From assembly GCF_012933465.1 (NCBI RefSeq), contig NZ_JABBND010000003.1, forward strand, positions 62,001 to 126,000: a stretch of DNA of 64,000 bases. The letters run 5' to 3'. The notes below the pieces were generated by a model. That model was given only the letters and a program-made list of their open reading frames with translations, was not told the DNA's origin and did no database searches. Positions 1 through 8,777 of the stretch are shown here, one piece after another; position 1 is the stretch's first letter, and every line of letters begins with the position of its first letter. The translations under genes and the position numbers were made by a program. The DNA is from Actinomycetospora sp. TBRC 11914 (GTDB taxonomy: Bacteria > Actinomycetota > Actinomycetes > Mycobacteriales > Pseudonocardiaceae).

Positions 1-302
1 GCCGGCTGCCCGGCGAGGCGGGTGACCCGGTCGAGCTGCGGGACCAGCCGGACGTCGCCGGACGCGTTCTCCATGCCCGGCGAGCCGAACGCGATGCCGT
101 CGTTGGTGTCGAAGACGGCGAACAGGTGGGTCACGCCGACCCCGGCCACCGCGACCTGCGGCAGCGCCGACACCGGGACGGTCCGCGACCGGGGGATGCC
201 GTTGTTGTCCGCCCACACGATCACGACGCCGGCGACGCCGTCGGCGGCCAGCGCGGCCGCGAGCTCCCGTCCGCGCTCCCGGGCGTCCTCGAGTGCAGTC
301 AC
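1..302 (-). CDS. glutamine synthetase family protein (N-terminal part, cut by window edge)
   Basis: About 100 residues of a glutamine synthetase-fold ligase; the catalytic C-terminal part lies left of the window. Such enzymes couple ATP hydrolysis to amidation of glutamate or a related gamma-glutamyl transfer in the cytoplasm. The GTG at 302 is preferred because a GAGGAGAGG Shine-Dalgarno sequence (reverse complement of 311-319) lies 8 nt upstream. The visible stretch VIVWADNNGIPRSRTVPV, followed by FAVFDTNDGIAFGSPG, is the N-terminal beta-grasp domain. The short N-terminus and this wording look more like the GlnA3/GlnA4-type polyamine or ethanolamine glutamylating branch than housekeeping GlnA1, but that is inference from a fragment. 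Confidence 0.75.
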   Translation of the reverse strand, partial: MTALEDARERGRELAAALAADGVAGVVIVWADNNGIPRSRTVPVSALPQVAVAGVGVTHLFAVFDTNDGIAFGSPGMENASGDVRLVPQLDRVTRLAGQP

Positions 303-351
303 GGCCCCCACCTCTCCTCGACGGAATCCGGCGGTCAGGCTAGCCAGCTCC

Positions 352-406
352 CCGCGCGAGGGGACCCTTCGGTCGTTCTAGTCGACCGGGGGTTCCCCTC
401 GCGCGG
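352..406. repeat. 55-bp hairpin repeat, copy 1
   Basis: Perfect 13-bp arms CCGCGCGAGGGGA (352-364) and its complement (394-406) enclose a loop that itself holds a CGGTCG/CGACCG stem around CTAG. The same element with the same arm spacing occurs at 56571-56625, and a diverged copy lies at 56649-56697. Here it overlaps the 3' end of the EamA gene, and the central CTAG supplies that gene's stop codon. It may also act as a transcription terminator. Confidence 0.85.
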
Positions 407-1298
407 ACGGGTCGTTCGACGCCGGCCCGCCGGGCTCCCGCCGCAGCGCCACCCCGCCGACGACGGCCGCGATGCCCACCGCCTCGAGCGGCGCGGGCAC
501 CTGCGCGAGCCCGACCAGCCCCACGACGGTGGCCGTGAGCGGCAGCAGCGCCAGCAGCAGCGCGAACCGCGCCCGCCCGACCCGGCGCAGCACCACCTGG
601 TCGAGCACGTAGGGCACGACCGACGACAGCACCCCGAGCGCCAGCGCCGAGCCGAGCAGCGCCGGCGAGTCCGCGACCCGGCCCACCGTCAGTGCCAGCG
701 GCGAGAGCACCACGGTCGCCACGACGAACCCGAGGGCGAGCCCGTCGATCCCCTCCCCCGCGCTGTCCGAGCCGGCCGAGACCCGCGTGCCGAGCACGAT
801 GTACCCGGCCCACAGGAGGGCGGCCCCGAGCGCGCAGAGCACCCCGACGAGCGAGCCCTCCAGCCGGACGTCGGCGATCAGCGCCACGCCCGCGACGACC
901 AGTCCCAGCGCGGACCAGTCCCGCCCGGTCCGCGAGCCGAGCGCCGCGACGAGCACCGGCCCGGAGAACTCCACGGCGACCGCGGTGCCGAGCGGCAACC
1001 GGGCGATCGCCTCGTAGAAGACGATGTTCATGGCCGCGGTGACGAGCCCGAAGGCACTCGCCAGGGCCACCCGCCGTCCGGTCCAACGCCCGCTGCTCCG
1101 TCCGGCCCGCGCCGCCACGAGCCGCCAGACGGCCAGCACCGCCGCCGCGCCCGCGAGCCGTAACCACGCGACCCCGGCCGGTGACGCCTCCGCGAACAGC
1201 CCGACGGCGAGCGCCGCGCCGGCGTACATCGAGACCCCGCCGATCACGAACAGTAACGGGGCCGGCGGACCGCTCGTCGCGGAAGATCGACTCACCAT
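378..1298 (-). CDS. EamA/RhtA-type drug-metabolite exporter
   Basis: 306-residue inner-membrane protein with about ten hydrophobic helices arranged as two EamA repeats. AVAVEFSGPVLVAAL in the first half and SSVVPYVLDQVVLRR in the second match the RhtA-like amino acid/metabolite exporter branch. ATG 1298 is chosen over the upstream in-frame ATG because the first helix then begins near residue 14, as usual in the family; no strong ribosome binding site is visible. The gene lies upstream of the glutamine synthetase-like gene on the same strand, 75 bp away. Its last residues (DPSARGEPPVD) and its TAG stop are encoded by a 55-bp hairpin repeat found again at 56.6 kb, so the C-terminus has been replaced or extended by the repeat. 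Substrate unknown. Confidence 0.85.
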   Translation of the reverse strand: MVSRSSATSGPPAPLLFVIGGVSMYAGAALAVGLFAEASPAGVAWLRLAGAAAVLAVWRLVAARAGRSSGRWTGRRVALASAFGLVTAAMNIVFYEAIARLPLGTAVAVEFSGPVLVAALGSRTGRDWSALGLVVAGVALIADVRLEGSLVGVLCALGAALLWAGYIVLGTRVSAGSDSAGEGIDGLALGFVVATVVLSPLALTVGRVADSPALLGSALALGVLSSVVPYVLDQVVLRRVGRARFALLLALLPLTATVVGLVGLAQVPAPLEAVGIAAVVGGVALRREPGGPASNDPSARGEPPVD

Positions 1299-1489
1299 CG
1301 TGTGGTTCCCAGCCGTACCCGATAACAACGGTCGCCGAACGTCGATGAGCGGTACGTGACCCACGACAAAGCAGCGTGTGAACACGAGCGGTCGTCGGTC
1401 GGGTCTGACACAGTGGAGGGGCGACGGTCACTCGGCCGGAGCCTGCGGGACCGGTTTCCCGGCCGGTTCCCGAACGGAGGGAGATGACG

Positions 1490-1678
1490 ATGCCCGGAAC
1501 CCTGACCCGGCCAGAACTCACCGCCTCGGACCGATGCGACCGCTGCGGTGCAGCGGCGAAGGTCCGCGCCATCCTGCCCTCCGGCGGGGAGCTGCTCTTC
1601 TGCGGGCACCACGCCCGTACGCACGAGGCGAAGATGAAGGAGCTCTCCATCGACGTGCAGGCCGGCGAGGTCGTCTGA
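1490..1678 (+). CDS. DUF7455 small zinc-ribbon-like protein
   Basis: 62-residue protein with a CDRCGAAAKV pair of cysteines near residue 15 and a later FCGHHARTH cluster, a spacing that suggests one structural zinc site. It matches the small actinobacterial family DUF7455, whose function is unknown. ATG 1490 is preferred to ATG 1484 because the GGAGGGA ribosome site (1476-1482) is then 7 nt away rather than overlapping. It stands alone, divergent from the EamA gene, and is followed by a strong hairpin. In related genomes this family commonly sits near sigma factor and helicase genes (recalled, not verified here). Confidence 0.8.
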   Translation: MPGTLTRPELTASDRCDRCGAAAKVRAILPSGGELLFCGHHARTHEAKMKELSIDVQAGEVV

Positions 1679-1727
1679 CGACGCCCTGACCAGCGGCGAC
1701 GAGGTCGCCGCGCGCGAGTGCTGATGG

Positions 1728-1787
1728 CCCCACACGACGGCGGGCGGGAACCGGACCGGTTCCCGCCCGCCGTCGTCGTGTGTGGGG
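1728..1787. terminator. long hairpin between convergent genes
   Basis: A 19-bp perfect stem (1736-1754 with 1756-1774) separated by a single A, plus an outer CCCCACAC/GTGTGGGG stem (1728-1735 with 1780-1787). It follows the DUF7455 gene and faces the helicase gene, so it probably terminates both directions. There is no T-tract. Confidence 0.7.
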
Positions 1788-2094
1788 TCCCGACGAGCCC
1801 CGTGAGCCGGCCGCCCACGGGTCCCGCGCCGACCGCCGTCGCGGTCGGCGGCGAGGAGGGTCCGACGGACCGACCCGCCCGGCGTGACGTCCTCGGACGG
1901 GTGGTCCGCGTGATCACCGCGTGCGACCCCTGCGCCTCGCCGCACCACGATCGTCCGGCGCCGGATCGACAACGCAGTGTGACGGCGACGTGTCCCCGGT
2001 GTCGGGCACGTATCGCGACGAGATCGACACCGGTCGTACCCGCCGGCCGCACGATGTGATCTCGACCACAGCGCTCGCGGCCGGCTGCGCGGGC
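1788..2094. other. intergenic stretch without recognised feature
   Basis: About 300 bp between the hairpin after the DUF7455 gene and the stop of the convergent helicase gene. I see no reading frame with convincing composition, no repeat shared with other parts of the window and no recognisable RNA gene. Confidence 0.5.
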
Positions 2095-3852
2095 TCACCG
2101 CCAGGAGCGCAGCGTCGCGATCCGCTCCTCGATCTGCTCGGCCGTCGCCACCGGGGTCGCCGGACCGCCGCAGGCCCGCCGGAGATCCCCGTGGATCACC
2201 CCGTGAGGCGCCCCGGTCCGGTGGTGGTGGGCGGCCACGAGGGTGTTCAGCTCGCGGCGCAACTCCTTGAGCTTCTCGGCCGCACTCGGTTTGAGCCGGA
2301 CGGGCGGCGCGGCCGGCGTCGGTTCGGCCGCCTCCTGCTTCGCCCGATCGTCGAGCTGCTCGGACTGGCGCCGGCGCAGCAGCGCCCGCACCTGGTCGGG
2401 GTCGAGCAGGCCCGGCAGGCCGAGGTAGTCCTGTTCCTCCGCGGTGCCCGAGCCCGCCGCCGTACCGAACGAGGCACCGTCGTAGATGAGCTGGTCGAGC
2501 TCGGCCTCGGCCGAGAGGGCCTCGAAGCTCTTCTCCTGCTCCCCCGGCTCGTCCTCGGTGCGGTTGGCCTGCTCGACGAGCTCGTCGTCCAGGCCCTCCT
2601 TCGGGCGGTGCGGCTCGCCGAGCACGTGGTCGCGCTGCAGCTCGAGCTCGCTGGCCAGCCCCAGCAGCGTCGGGACGCTCGGCAGGAACACCGACGCGGT
2701 CTCCCCCGCCCGCCGCGACCGCACGAAGCGGCCCACGGCCTGGGCGAAGAACAGCGGCGTGGAGGCGCTCGTGGCGTAGACCCCGACCGCGAGGCGCGGC
2801 ACGTCGACGCCCTCGCTGACCATCCGGACCGCGACCAGCCACCGCTGGTTCGTCTCCGAGAACGCCGCGATGCGCCCGGAGGCCTTGGGGTCGTCGGAGA
2901 GCACGACGACGGGCTCCTCGCCCGCCAGGCGGGTCAGGATCTTCGCGTAGGCCTTCGCGGTGGTGTGGTCGGTCGCGATGACCAGGCCCCCGGCGTCGGG
3001 CATCCCCCCGGCGCGCAGCTGGGTCAGGCGGGTGTCGGCGGCCTGCAGGACCGCGGGCATCCACTCGCCCTTGGGGTCGAGCGCCGTCTTCCACGCGCGC
3101 GAGGTCTGCTCGGCGGTGAGGGGCTCGCCGAGGCGGGCCGTCATCTCCTCGCCGGCGCTGGTCCGCCAGCTCGCCTGCCCGGAGTAGGCGAGGAAGACCA
3201 CCGGGCGCACCACGCCGTCCGCGAGCGCGTCGGCGTAGCCGTAGGAGTGGTCGGCCTTCGAGCGCAGCGCCCCCGCCGAGTCGGGCTCGTAGGTGATGAA
3301 CGGGATCGGGCTGTCGTCGGACCGGAACGGCGTCCCGGTGAGCGCGAGGCGGCGGGTGGCCCCGGCAAACGCCTCCCGCGTCGCCTCGCCCCAGCTCTTG
3401 GCGTCCCCGGCGTGGTGGATCTCGTCGAAGACCACGAGGGTGCGGCGGCCCTCGGTGCGGTTCATGTGCAGCACGGGGTGCGCGGCGACCTGCGCGTAGG
3501 TGACGGCGACGCCCTGGAAGTCGGCGGAGAGCTTCCCGACCGAGTTCGAGTACTCGGGGTCGATCGCGATCCCGGCGCGGGTGGCCGCCTGCGCCCACTG
3601 GTGCTTGAGGTGCTCGGTGGGGCAGACGATCGTCACGGTGTCGACCGTCCGGTCGCCGAGGAGCTCGGCCGCGACCTTCAGGGCGAACGTGGTCTTCCCG
3701 GCGCCGGGTGTCGCGACCGCGAGGAAGTCCTTCGGCCGGTCGGCGAGGTAGCGGGTGAGGGCGCGTCGCTGCCACTGGCGCAGGGGTGGCGCGGCCGGGA
3801 CGGGAGCGTCGGGCACGGGGGCGGGGTTCCTGCGGGGAGCGCGCGTGGTCAT
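2095..3852 (-). CDS. superfamily 2 DEAD/DEAH-box helicase
   Basis: 585-residue ATP-dependent nucleic acid helicase or translocase. Visible SF2 motifs are a Q-like LRQWQRRAL near residue 24, Walker A ATPGAGKTT at 47-55, Walker B DEIH at 143-146, motif III LTGTP at 171-175, and the RecA2 motifs SEGVDVP and QAVGRFVRS about two thirds along. The layout resembles the type III restriction/UvrB-like branch, but no methylase or nuclease partner is nearby. The start is the ATG at 3852; a GGAGGG sequence lies only 2 nt upstream of it. The DUF3039 gene is 101 bp upstream on the same strand, a pairing I recall as common in actinobacteria, which suggests a housekeeping repair or RNA-handling role. The C-terminal third is charged and low in complexity. 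Confidence 0.85.
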   Translation of the reverse strand: MTTRAPRRNPAPVPDAPVPAAPPLRQWQRRALTRYLADRPKDFLAVATPGAGKTTFALKVAAELLGDRTVDTVTIVCPTEHLKHQWAQAATRAGIAIDPEYSNSVGKLSADFQGVAVTYAQVAAHPVLHMNRTEGRRTLVVFDEIHHAGDAKSWGEATREAFAGATRRLALTGTPFRSDDSPIPFITYEPDSAGALRSKADHSYGYADALADGVVRPVVFLAYSGQASWRTSAGEEMTARLGEPLTAEQTSRAWKTALDPKGEWMPAVLQAADTRLTQLRAGGMPDAGGLVIATDHTTAKAYAKILTRLAGEEPVVVLSDDPKASGRIAAFSETNQRWLVAVRMVSEGVDVPRLAVGVYATSASTPLFFAQAVGRFVRSRRAGETASVFLPSVPTLLGLASELELQRDHVLGEPHRPKEGLDDELVEQANRTEDEPGEQEKSFEALSAEAELDQLIYDGASFGTAAGSGTAEEQDYLGLPGLLDPDQVRALLRRRQSEQLDDRAKQEAAEPTPAAPPVRLKPSAAEKLKELRRELNTLVAAHHHRTGAPHGVIHGDLRRACGGPATPVATAEQIEERIATLRSWR

Positions 3853-3953
3853 GACCCTCCGGGGCGGGACGTGGCCAGGGACGCCCGGCGGCGGGCGCCG
3901 GGCAGGGGGACCGGGTGCCGGTCCGGGCGGTGGACGACGGGGAGCGGGCGCCC

Positions 3954-4202
3954 CTAGTCGTCGTCCCCGCCGCGGGGGAGCTTCTCGAAGATCTCCTTGC
4001 AGGCCGGGCAGACGGGCGACCCCGGCTTCGGCGAGCGGGTCACCGGGAAGGTCTCCCCGCACAGCGCGACGACCATCGAGCCCATCACGGCGCTCTCGGC
4101 CACCTTGTCCTTGCGGACGTAGTGGAACATCTTCGGGTCGTCGTCGGTCGTGCGGTCCGTGCCCTCGGGACGGACGTCGGGGAGCACCGCGGTCTGGCTC
4201 AT
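3954..4202 (-). CDS. DUF3039 domain protein
   Basis: 82-residue protein. The conserved core FHYVRKDKVAESAVMGSMVV (about residues 26-45) is followed by two cysteine pairs, ALCGE and PVCPACKEIFE, likely a zinc knuckle. This is the actinobacterial DUF3039 family, function unknown. ATG at 4202. It is directly upstream of the helicase gene and downstream of the DUF3099 gene on the same strand, so it probably shares transcription and perhaps function with the helicase. Confidence 0.85.
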   Translation of the reverse strand: MSQTAVLPDVRPEGTDRTTDDDPKMFHYVRKDKVAESAVMGSMVVALCGETFPVTRSPKPGSPVCPACKEIFEKLPRGGDDD

Positions 4203-4267
4203 GGCTCCATGATGCCCCACGCGGGCGCCGCGGGCGCCGCCGCTCCCGGACGATCCGCCCGGGTGTC

Positions 4268-4690
4268 TCAGCCGTCGGTGCCGGTGCGCGGCGGGTGGTG
4301 CTCGGCGTCGTCCTGCTGCTCCTGCCGGGGCCCGTCGGTGCGGTGCGAGCGGGCGTCGAGGATCTCGGCCGCCTCGATGATCCGCGCCTCGCTGACCTCG
4401 GGCAGCGCGCGCCGGTCGGGCCGGTAGCGGTTGACGGTGCGCGCCTTCTTGGGCAGCCGGTCGTTCGCGATGAGCACGGCGACCCACGGCAGCGGGACGG
4501 AGAGCACGATCAGCGCGACGGCGATCCAGGCGTTGCCGAAGGCCAGGTAGGACAGCCCCGCCAGCAACAGGCACGGGATGCGGCACAGCATGATGATCGA
4601 GTAGCGCCGCTTCCGAGCGGCGAACTCGTCGTCGAACGAGACCTGGGCCTCGGTGATGAGGACCGGGTCGTCGTCGTGACGCCTGCTCAC
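4268..4690 (-). CDS. DUF3099 membrane protein
   Basis: 140-residue protein with the family opening DPVLITEAQVSFDDEF, a basic ARKRRYS patch, then two adjacent hydrophobic helices (about residues 35-75), and a hydrophilic tail containing DRLPKKARTVNRY. This matches actinobacterial DUF3099, probably a two-helix inner-membrane protein of unknown role. The GTG at 4690 is supported by a GGGGAGG ribosome site about 7 nt upstream. It precedes the DUF3039 and helicase genes, with 65 bp between it and DUF3039. Confidence 0.85.
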   Translation of the reverse strand: MSRRHDDDPVLITEAQVSFDDEFAARKRRYSIIMLCRIPCLLLAGLSYLAFGNAWIAVALIVLSVPLPWVAVLIANDRLPKKARTVNRYRPDRRALPEVSEARIIEAAEILDARSHRTDGPRQEQQDDAEHHPPRTGTDG

Positions 4691-4778
4691 GCCACCACCT
4701 CCCCTCGCGGACACTGTCCCACCCCGGGTCCCCGTCGGCACGTCCATCAACCGTCGGGAGACGTGTGACGGACGGACG

Positions 4779-4808
4779 ACGGCCCCCGGGGCTCTCCCCG
4801 GGGGCCGT
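4779..4808 (-). terminator. hairpin after sodA
   Basis: Perfect 13-bp stem (4779-4791 with 4796-4808) around a CTCT loop, about 50 nt downstream of the superoxide dismutase stop and before the DUF3099 start. It is a likely intrinsic terminator for sodA, without a clear T-run. Confidence 0.7.
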
Positions 4809-4861
4809 CGGCGGGCGCGGTGGACGAGCTCGGTCGGAACGACCACCGCGCGGTCGCGGGG

Positions 4862-5476
4862 TCAGACGAGCTTCGCGCCCTGGGAGGCCTCGAAGCGCTT
4901 CGCGGCGTCGGCCCAGTTGACGACGTTCCACCACGCCGCGACGTAGTCCGGCTTGACGTTGAGGTAGTCCAGGTAGAAGGCGTGCTCCCACATGTCCAGC
5001 ATGACCACCGGCACGATGCCCAGCGGCACGTTGGCCTGCTGGTCGTAGAGCTGGAAGATGCGCAGCTTCTGGGCCAGCGTGTCGAAGCCCAGGATCGCCC
5101 AGCCCGACCCCTGGATCGTCGTGGCGACGGCCGTGAAGTGCTTCTGGAACTTCTCGAACGACCCGAAGTCGCGGTCGATCGCCGACGCCAGCTCACCGGT
5201 GGGCTTGTCGCCGCCGTCCGGGGAGAGGTTCTGCCAGAAGAACGTGTGGTTGATGTGCCCGCCGTAGTTGAAGGCGAGGTTCTTCTCCCACAGCAGCGCC
5301 GTGGTCCCGATCGTGTCCTTCTCGCGGGCCTCCGCGAGGGCGTCGATCGCGGTGTTCAGGCCGGTCACGTAGGTGTTGTGGTGCTTGTCGTGGTGCAGCT
5401 GCATGATCTTGCCCGAGATGTGGGGCTCGAGGGCCCCGTAGTCGTAGGGCAGGTCGGGCAGCGTGTACTCCGCCAT
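4862..5476 (-). CDS. sodA: superoxide dismutase, Fe/Mn family
   Basis: 204-residue cytosolic enzyme that disproportionates superoxide to oxygen and hydrogen peroxide. Metal ligands are in the expected places: H28 (in QLHHDKHH), H77 (GGHINH), D161 and H165 ([11 protein letters not shown]). The length is full for the family. I do not decide between Fe and Mn from sequence alone; the [14 protein letters not shown] segment is very like mycobacterial and nocardial enzymes. ATG 5476 has a GAGGAG site about 10 nt upstream. It is monocistronic, bounded by the hairpin at 4779 and by the stop of the P-type ATPase gene. Confidence 0.95.
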   Translation of the reverse strand: MAEYTLPDLPYDYGALEPHISGKIMQLHHDKHHNTYVTGLNTAIDALAEAREKDTIGTTALLWEKNLAFNYGGHINHTFFWQNLSPDGGDKPTGELASAIDRDFGSFEKFQKHFTAVATTIQGSGWAILGFDTLAQKLRIFQLYDQQANVPLGIVPVVMLDMWEHAFYLDYLNVKPDYVAAWWNVVNWADAAKRFEASQGAKLV

Positions 5477-5613
5477 CGCTCGCGCTCTCCTCGGATTCGA
5501 CACCACGGTCGCTGTTGCGAGCTTTCTGCAACAGGTAGGTAGGGGCAACTCGGCGGACCGAGCCGGCGCCGCGCGGTGGTGCCCCTCGCCCGCGACGACG
5601 GAAACCCCGGCCC

Positions 5614-7548
5614 TCAGGACCGCGGGCCCCGCAGCAGGCGCAGGCCGTTGAGGGCGACCAGGATCGTCGAGCCCTCGTGGCCGGCGACCCCGAGCGCGAG
5701 GGGCAGGTGGCCCACGAGGTCCCACGCCACGAGGCCGGCGATCAGGACGGCGGCGATCACCAGGTTCGCCCGCACGGTGCGCCGGGCCCGGCGGCCGAGG
5801 TCGAACAGCCACGGGAGCCGGGCCAGCCCGCCGTCGAGGACCACGACGTCGGCCGCGCGCACCGTGAGCTCCACCCCGTGCATCGCGATCCCGACGTCGC
5901 CGGCCGCGAGCGCGGGCGCGTCGTTCACCCCGTCGCCGACGACGGCGACGGTGCGGCCGCCGGCGCGGAGGCGCTCGACGACCCCGGCCTTGTCCTCGGG
6001 CAGGAGCCCCGCCCGCACGTCGGTCACCCCGAGCCGGTCCGCGATCACCCCGGCGGCGCGCGGGTGGTCGCCGGTCGCGAGCACGGGCGGCGTGGCGGTG
6101 CGGGCGGCGAGCCCGGCGACGACGTCGGGCGCCTCGTCGCGCACCGTGTCGCGCAGGACCACCACCCCGAGCGGGCGGTCGGCGACGAGGTCGGTGACGA
6201 CGACGGCGGTGTCGCCGCGGCCCTCGGCCCCGGCGACGACGGGCGCGAGCGCGCCCGGGTCGGAGTCCGGGCGGCCGACCCCGACGAGCCGGCCGTGCAC
6301 GCGGCCGCGCACCCCGGCGCCGGGCGCCGCGGCGAAGTCGAGGACCGGCGCCGCCGGCAGGCCCCGCTCGCGCGCGGCCGCCACCACCGCGCGGCCGAGC
6401 GGGTGCTCGCTCGGCCCCTCCACCGCGGCCGCGAGCGCGAGCAGCGCGTCGTCGTCGCCGTCGGTCGCGGCCACCTCCGCCACCCGCGGGGCGCCGACGG
6501 TGAGGGTGCCGGTCTTGTCGAGCACGACGGCGTCGACGGCGCCGAGCCGCTCCATCACCGGCGCCGAGCGCACGAGCAGCCCCCGGCGGCCCGCGTTCGC
6601 GATCGCCGCGAGCAGCGGCGGCATCGTCGCGAGCACCACCGCGCACGGCGAGGCGACGATCATGAAGGTCATCGCGCGCAGGAGGGCGTCGTCGAGCGAG
6701 GACCCGAGCGCCAGCGGGACCGCGAACACCGCGAGCGTCACCGCCACGACCCCCACCGAGTACCGCTGCTCGATCTTCTCGACGACGAGCTGCGCGCGGG
6801 CCTTCGTCCCCGCCGCCTCCTCGACCAGCGCCGCGATCCGCGCGACGACGGAGTCCGCCGCCGGGCGGACCACCCGCACCCGCAGCGCACCACCCCCGGC
6901 GATCGTGCCGGCGTAGACCTCGCTGCCCATGGTCTTGGCGACGGGGAGCGGCTCGCCGGTGATGCTCGCCTGGTCGACATCGGCTGCCCCCGCCACGACG
7001 ACGCCGTCGGCCGCGACGGCCTCGCCGGGCCGCACGAGCACGACGTCGCCGACGGCGAGCTCCTCGGCGGCGACGTCCTCGCCGTCGTCGTCCCCGCCGT
7101 CGTCGCCGCTCAGCCGCCGCGCCCGGGCCGGCGCGAGCGCGAGCAGCCCGCCGACCGACTCCTCGGTCCGCGCGGTCGCCCAGGCCTCGAGCGCGCCCGA
7201 CGTCGCGAAGATCACGATGAGCAGTGCCCCGTCGACCGGCTGGCCGATCGCCGCGGCCCCGAGGGCGGCGACGACCATGAGCAGGTCGACGTCGAGCGAG
7301 CGCGCCCGCAGCGCGCGCAGGCCCTCCAGCGCGGGCTCCCAGCCCCCCGCGGCGTAGCACACCGCGAGCACGGGCCCCCAGGTCCAGGCCGGGGCGCCGG
7401 CGAGGACCAGCAGGCCCCCGACCAGGAACGCGGCGAGCGCCAGCCCGGCCCAGCGGGCCTCGGCGAGCCGCACGAGCGTCGCGAGCGCGGAGCCCCGGGC
7501 GGCGGGCGGCGGGGACGCGGCGGTGGGCCGAGCCTCGGTGATCGACAC
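5614..7548 (-). CDS. P1B-4-type heavy-metal efflux ATPase (CtpD/CtpJ-like)
   Basis: 644-residue membrane ATPase. Visible parts are the actuator TGEP (197-200), the transmembrane metal site SPC (300-302), the phosphorylation site DKTGT (344-348), [10 protein letters not shown] in the hinge, and HEGST at about 624 in the last helix pair. SPC together with HEGxT and no N-terminal metal-binding domain is the signature of subgroup P1B-4, which exports Co2+, Ni2+ or Fe2+ (mycobacterial CtpD and CtpJ, CoaT, PfeT). The GTG at 7548 is a conservative start; an in-frame ATG at 7584 lies inside the operator. It is divergent from an NmtR-like sensor, so I infer nickel/cobalt efflux under metal-derepressed control. 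Confidence 0.9.
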   Translation of the reverse strand: MSITEARPTAASPPPAARGSALATLVRLAEARWAGLALAAFLVGGLLVLAGAPAWTWGPVLAVCYAAGGWEPALEGLRALRARSLDVDLLMVVAALGAAAIGQPVDGALLIVIFATSGALEAWATARTEESVGGLLALAPARARRLSGDDGGDDDGEDVAAEELAVGDVVLVRPGEAVAADGVVVAGAADVDQASITGEPLPVAKTMGSEVYAGTIAGGGALRVRVVRPAADSVVARIAALVEEAAGTKARAQLVVEKIEQRYSVGVVAVTLAVFAVPLALGSSLDDALLRAMTFMIVASPCAVVLATMPPLLAAIANAGRRGLLVRSAPVMERLGAVDAVVLDKTGTLTVGAPRVAEVAATDGDDDALLALAAAVEGPSEHPLGRAVVAAARERGLPAAPVLDFAAAPGAGVRGRVHGRLVGVGRPDSDPGALAPVVAGAEGRGDTAVVVTDLVADRPLGVVVLRDTVRDEAPDVVAGLAARTATPPVLATGDHPRAAGVIADRLGVTDVRAGLLPEDKAGVVERLRAGGRTVAVVGDGVNDAPALAAGDVGIAMHGVELTVRAADVVVLDGGLARLPWLFDLGRRARRTVRANLVIAAVLIAGLVAWDLVGHLPLALGVAGHEGSTILVALNGLRLLRGPRS

Positions 7549-7565
7549 GGCGCCGACGATACACA

Positions 7566-7595
7566 GACATGAAAGAGCGTTCATGCTTTCATGTC
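7566..7595. promoter_or_regulatory. ArsR/NmtR operator between divergent genes
   Basis: GACATGAAAG at 7566-7575 and its exact complement at 7586-7595 frame a second, overlapping palindrome ATGAAAGAGCGTTCAT (7569-7584). The latter has the ATGAA-N6-TTCAT form typical of ArsR/SmtB family sites. It sits between the ATPase start and the regulator start and so could control both. Confidence 0.8.
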
Positions 7596-7629
7596 TGAGC
7601 AACCGTGCAGGTGAGTAGGCTCCCCCGCC

Positions 7630-7971
7630 ATGGGCCACGGCACCGACGAGGCGATCCCCACCGTCGCCTCCCCCGCGGCCGTCGACGCCGTCGCCCGCAC
7701 CATGCACGCGCTGTCGACGTCGAGCCGGGTCCGCCTGCTCCTGCGCCTGCGCATCGGCCCGCGCACCGTCTCGGAGCTGGTCGCCGACGTCGGGATGGAG
7801 CAGTCCGCGGTGTCCCACCAGCTGCGGGTGCTGCGCCACCTCGGCCTCGTCGTCGGCGACCGCGACGGCCGCCAGATCCGCTACCGGCTCCACGACGACC
7901 ACGTCGCCCAGCTGCTCGACGAGGCCGTGCACCACGTCGAGCACCTGACGACGGGCCTCGCCGACGGCTGA
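7630..7971 (+). CDS. NmtR-like ArsR/SmtB metal-sensing repressor
   Basis: 113-residue winged-helix dimer. The recognition region MEQSAVSHQLRVLRHLGLVV is almost identical to mycobacterial NmtR. The alpha-5 metal site is preserved by spacing: D89, H91, H102 and H105, matching NmtR D91, H93, H104 and H107. The N-terminal MGHG supplies the extra His3. The C-terminal His tail of NmtR (H116) is missing because the protein ends earlier. Known NmtR senses Ni2+/Co2+ and represses the P1B-4 pump gene ctpJ, which fits the divergent ATPase here. Metal specificity remains inference. Confidence 0.9.
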   Translation: MGHGTDEAIPTVASPAAVDAVARTMHALSTSSRVRLLLRLRIGPRTVSELVADVGMEQSAVSHQLRVLRHLGLVVGDRDGRQIRYRLHDDHVAQLLDEAVHHVEHLTTGLADG

Positions 7972-7980
7972 CCCGCGGTG

Positions 7981-8742
7981 TCAGGGCAGGCGCAGCAGGT
8001 AGGTGTCCATGATCCAGCCCTTGCGCTCCCGCAGCTCGGCGCGGCGGCGGAGGATCTCGTCGCGGACGTCGGCCACCCGCCCGCTGATCAGCGCCTCGTC
8101 GGGGGTGCCGAGGTAGGCGCCCCAGTAGACGGTGGCGTCGTCGGGGGCGGCGTCGACGCCGTGGGCGTCCGCGCCGTCGAGCATGACGACCAGGTCGGCC
8201 CGCTCGGTCGGGGTGCCGGCGATGACCTGGCGCGCCGGGGTGACCGCGACCGGCCGGCCGGTGCGCGTCATCGTCACGCGGTGGGCGGCGGTGAGGGCCG
8301 CGGGCGCCGAGATGCCGGGGACGACCGACCAGGTGATCGCGACGTGGCCGCGCTCGGCGATGCGCTCGACGGTGTCGACGGTGCCGTCGTAGATGCCCGG
8401 GTCGCCCCACGCGAGGAGCGCGACCGACCCGCCGTCGGGGACCTCGGTCGCGATGAGCTCCTCGTAGAGCGCGACGCGCTCGTCGCGCCAGCTCGCCGTC
8501 GTCGCGAGGTAGCGGCCCTCCTCGGTGGTGCCCCGCTCGCGGTGGGCGTCCTGGCGGCGCACCACCCTCGCCTGCGGCGCGAACCGCTCGGCGAGCGCGG
8601 CGCGGGCGTCGGTGAGCTCGTCGGCGGCGCCGCGCTTGGCGAGCAGGAGGACGACGTCGACGGACCCGAGGGCCGCCACGGCGTCGAGGGTGAGGTGTCC
8701 CGGGGAGCCGGCGCCGATGCCGACGACGTGCACGGTGCGCAT
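7981..8742 (-). CDS. cobF: precorrin-6A synthase (deacetylating), CobF
   Basis: 253-residue SAM-dependent methyltransferase of the aerobic cobalamin pathway that methylates precorrin-5 at C-1 with loss of acetate to give precorrin-6A. The N-terminus HVVGIGAGSPGHLTLDA is the tetrapyrrole methylase fold's first strand-loop; WGDPGIYDGT and VVPGISAPAALTAAH follow in the standard order. ATG 8742. No other cob gene is nearby, so it is an isolated pathway member. It is convergent with the NmtR-like gene (9 bp) and divergent from prpB with only 35 bp between starts. The window also ends in a B12-dependent reductase gene, although the two are far apart. Confidence 0.92.
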   Translation of the reverse strand: MRTVHVVGIGAGSPGHLTLDAVAALGSVDVVLLLAKRGAADELTDARAALAERFAPQARVVRRQDAHRERGTTEEGRYLATTASWRDERVALYEELIATEVPDGGSVALLAWGDPGIYDGTVDTVERIAERGHVAITWSVVPGISAPAALTAAHRVTMTRTGRPVAVTPARQVIAGTPTERADLVVMLDGADAHGVDAAPDDATVYWGAYLGTPDEALISGRVADVRDEILRRRAELRERKGWIMDTYLLRLP

Positions 8743-8777
8743 GACGACATCCCATCACCGACGCCCCGGAGGACGAT

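Noticed and set aside
126-1163. 345-residue plus-strand frame over the EamA gene
   Set aside because: Shadow of the minus-strand gene; Arg/Pro-rich composition typical of antisense frames in very GC-rich DNA.
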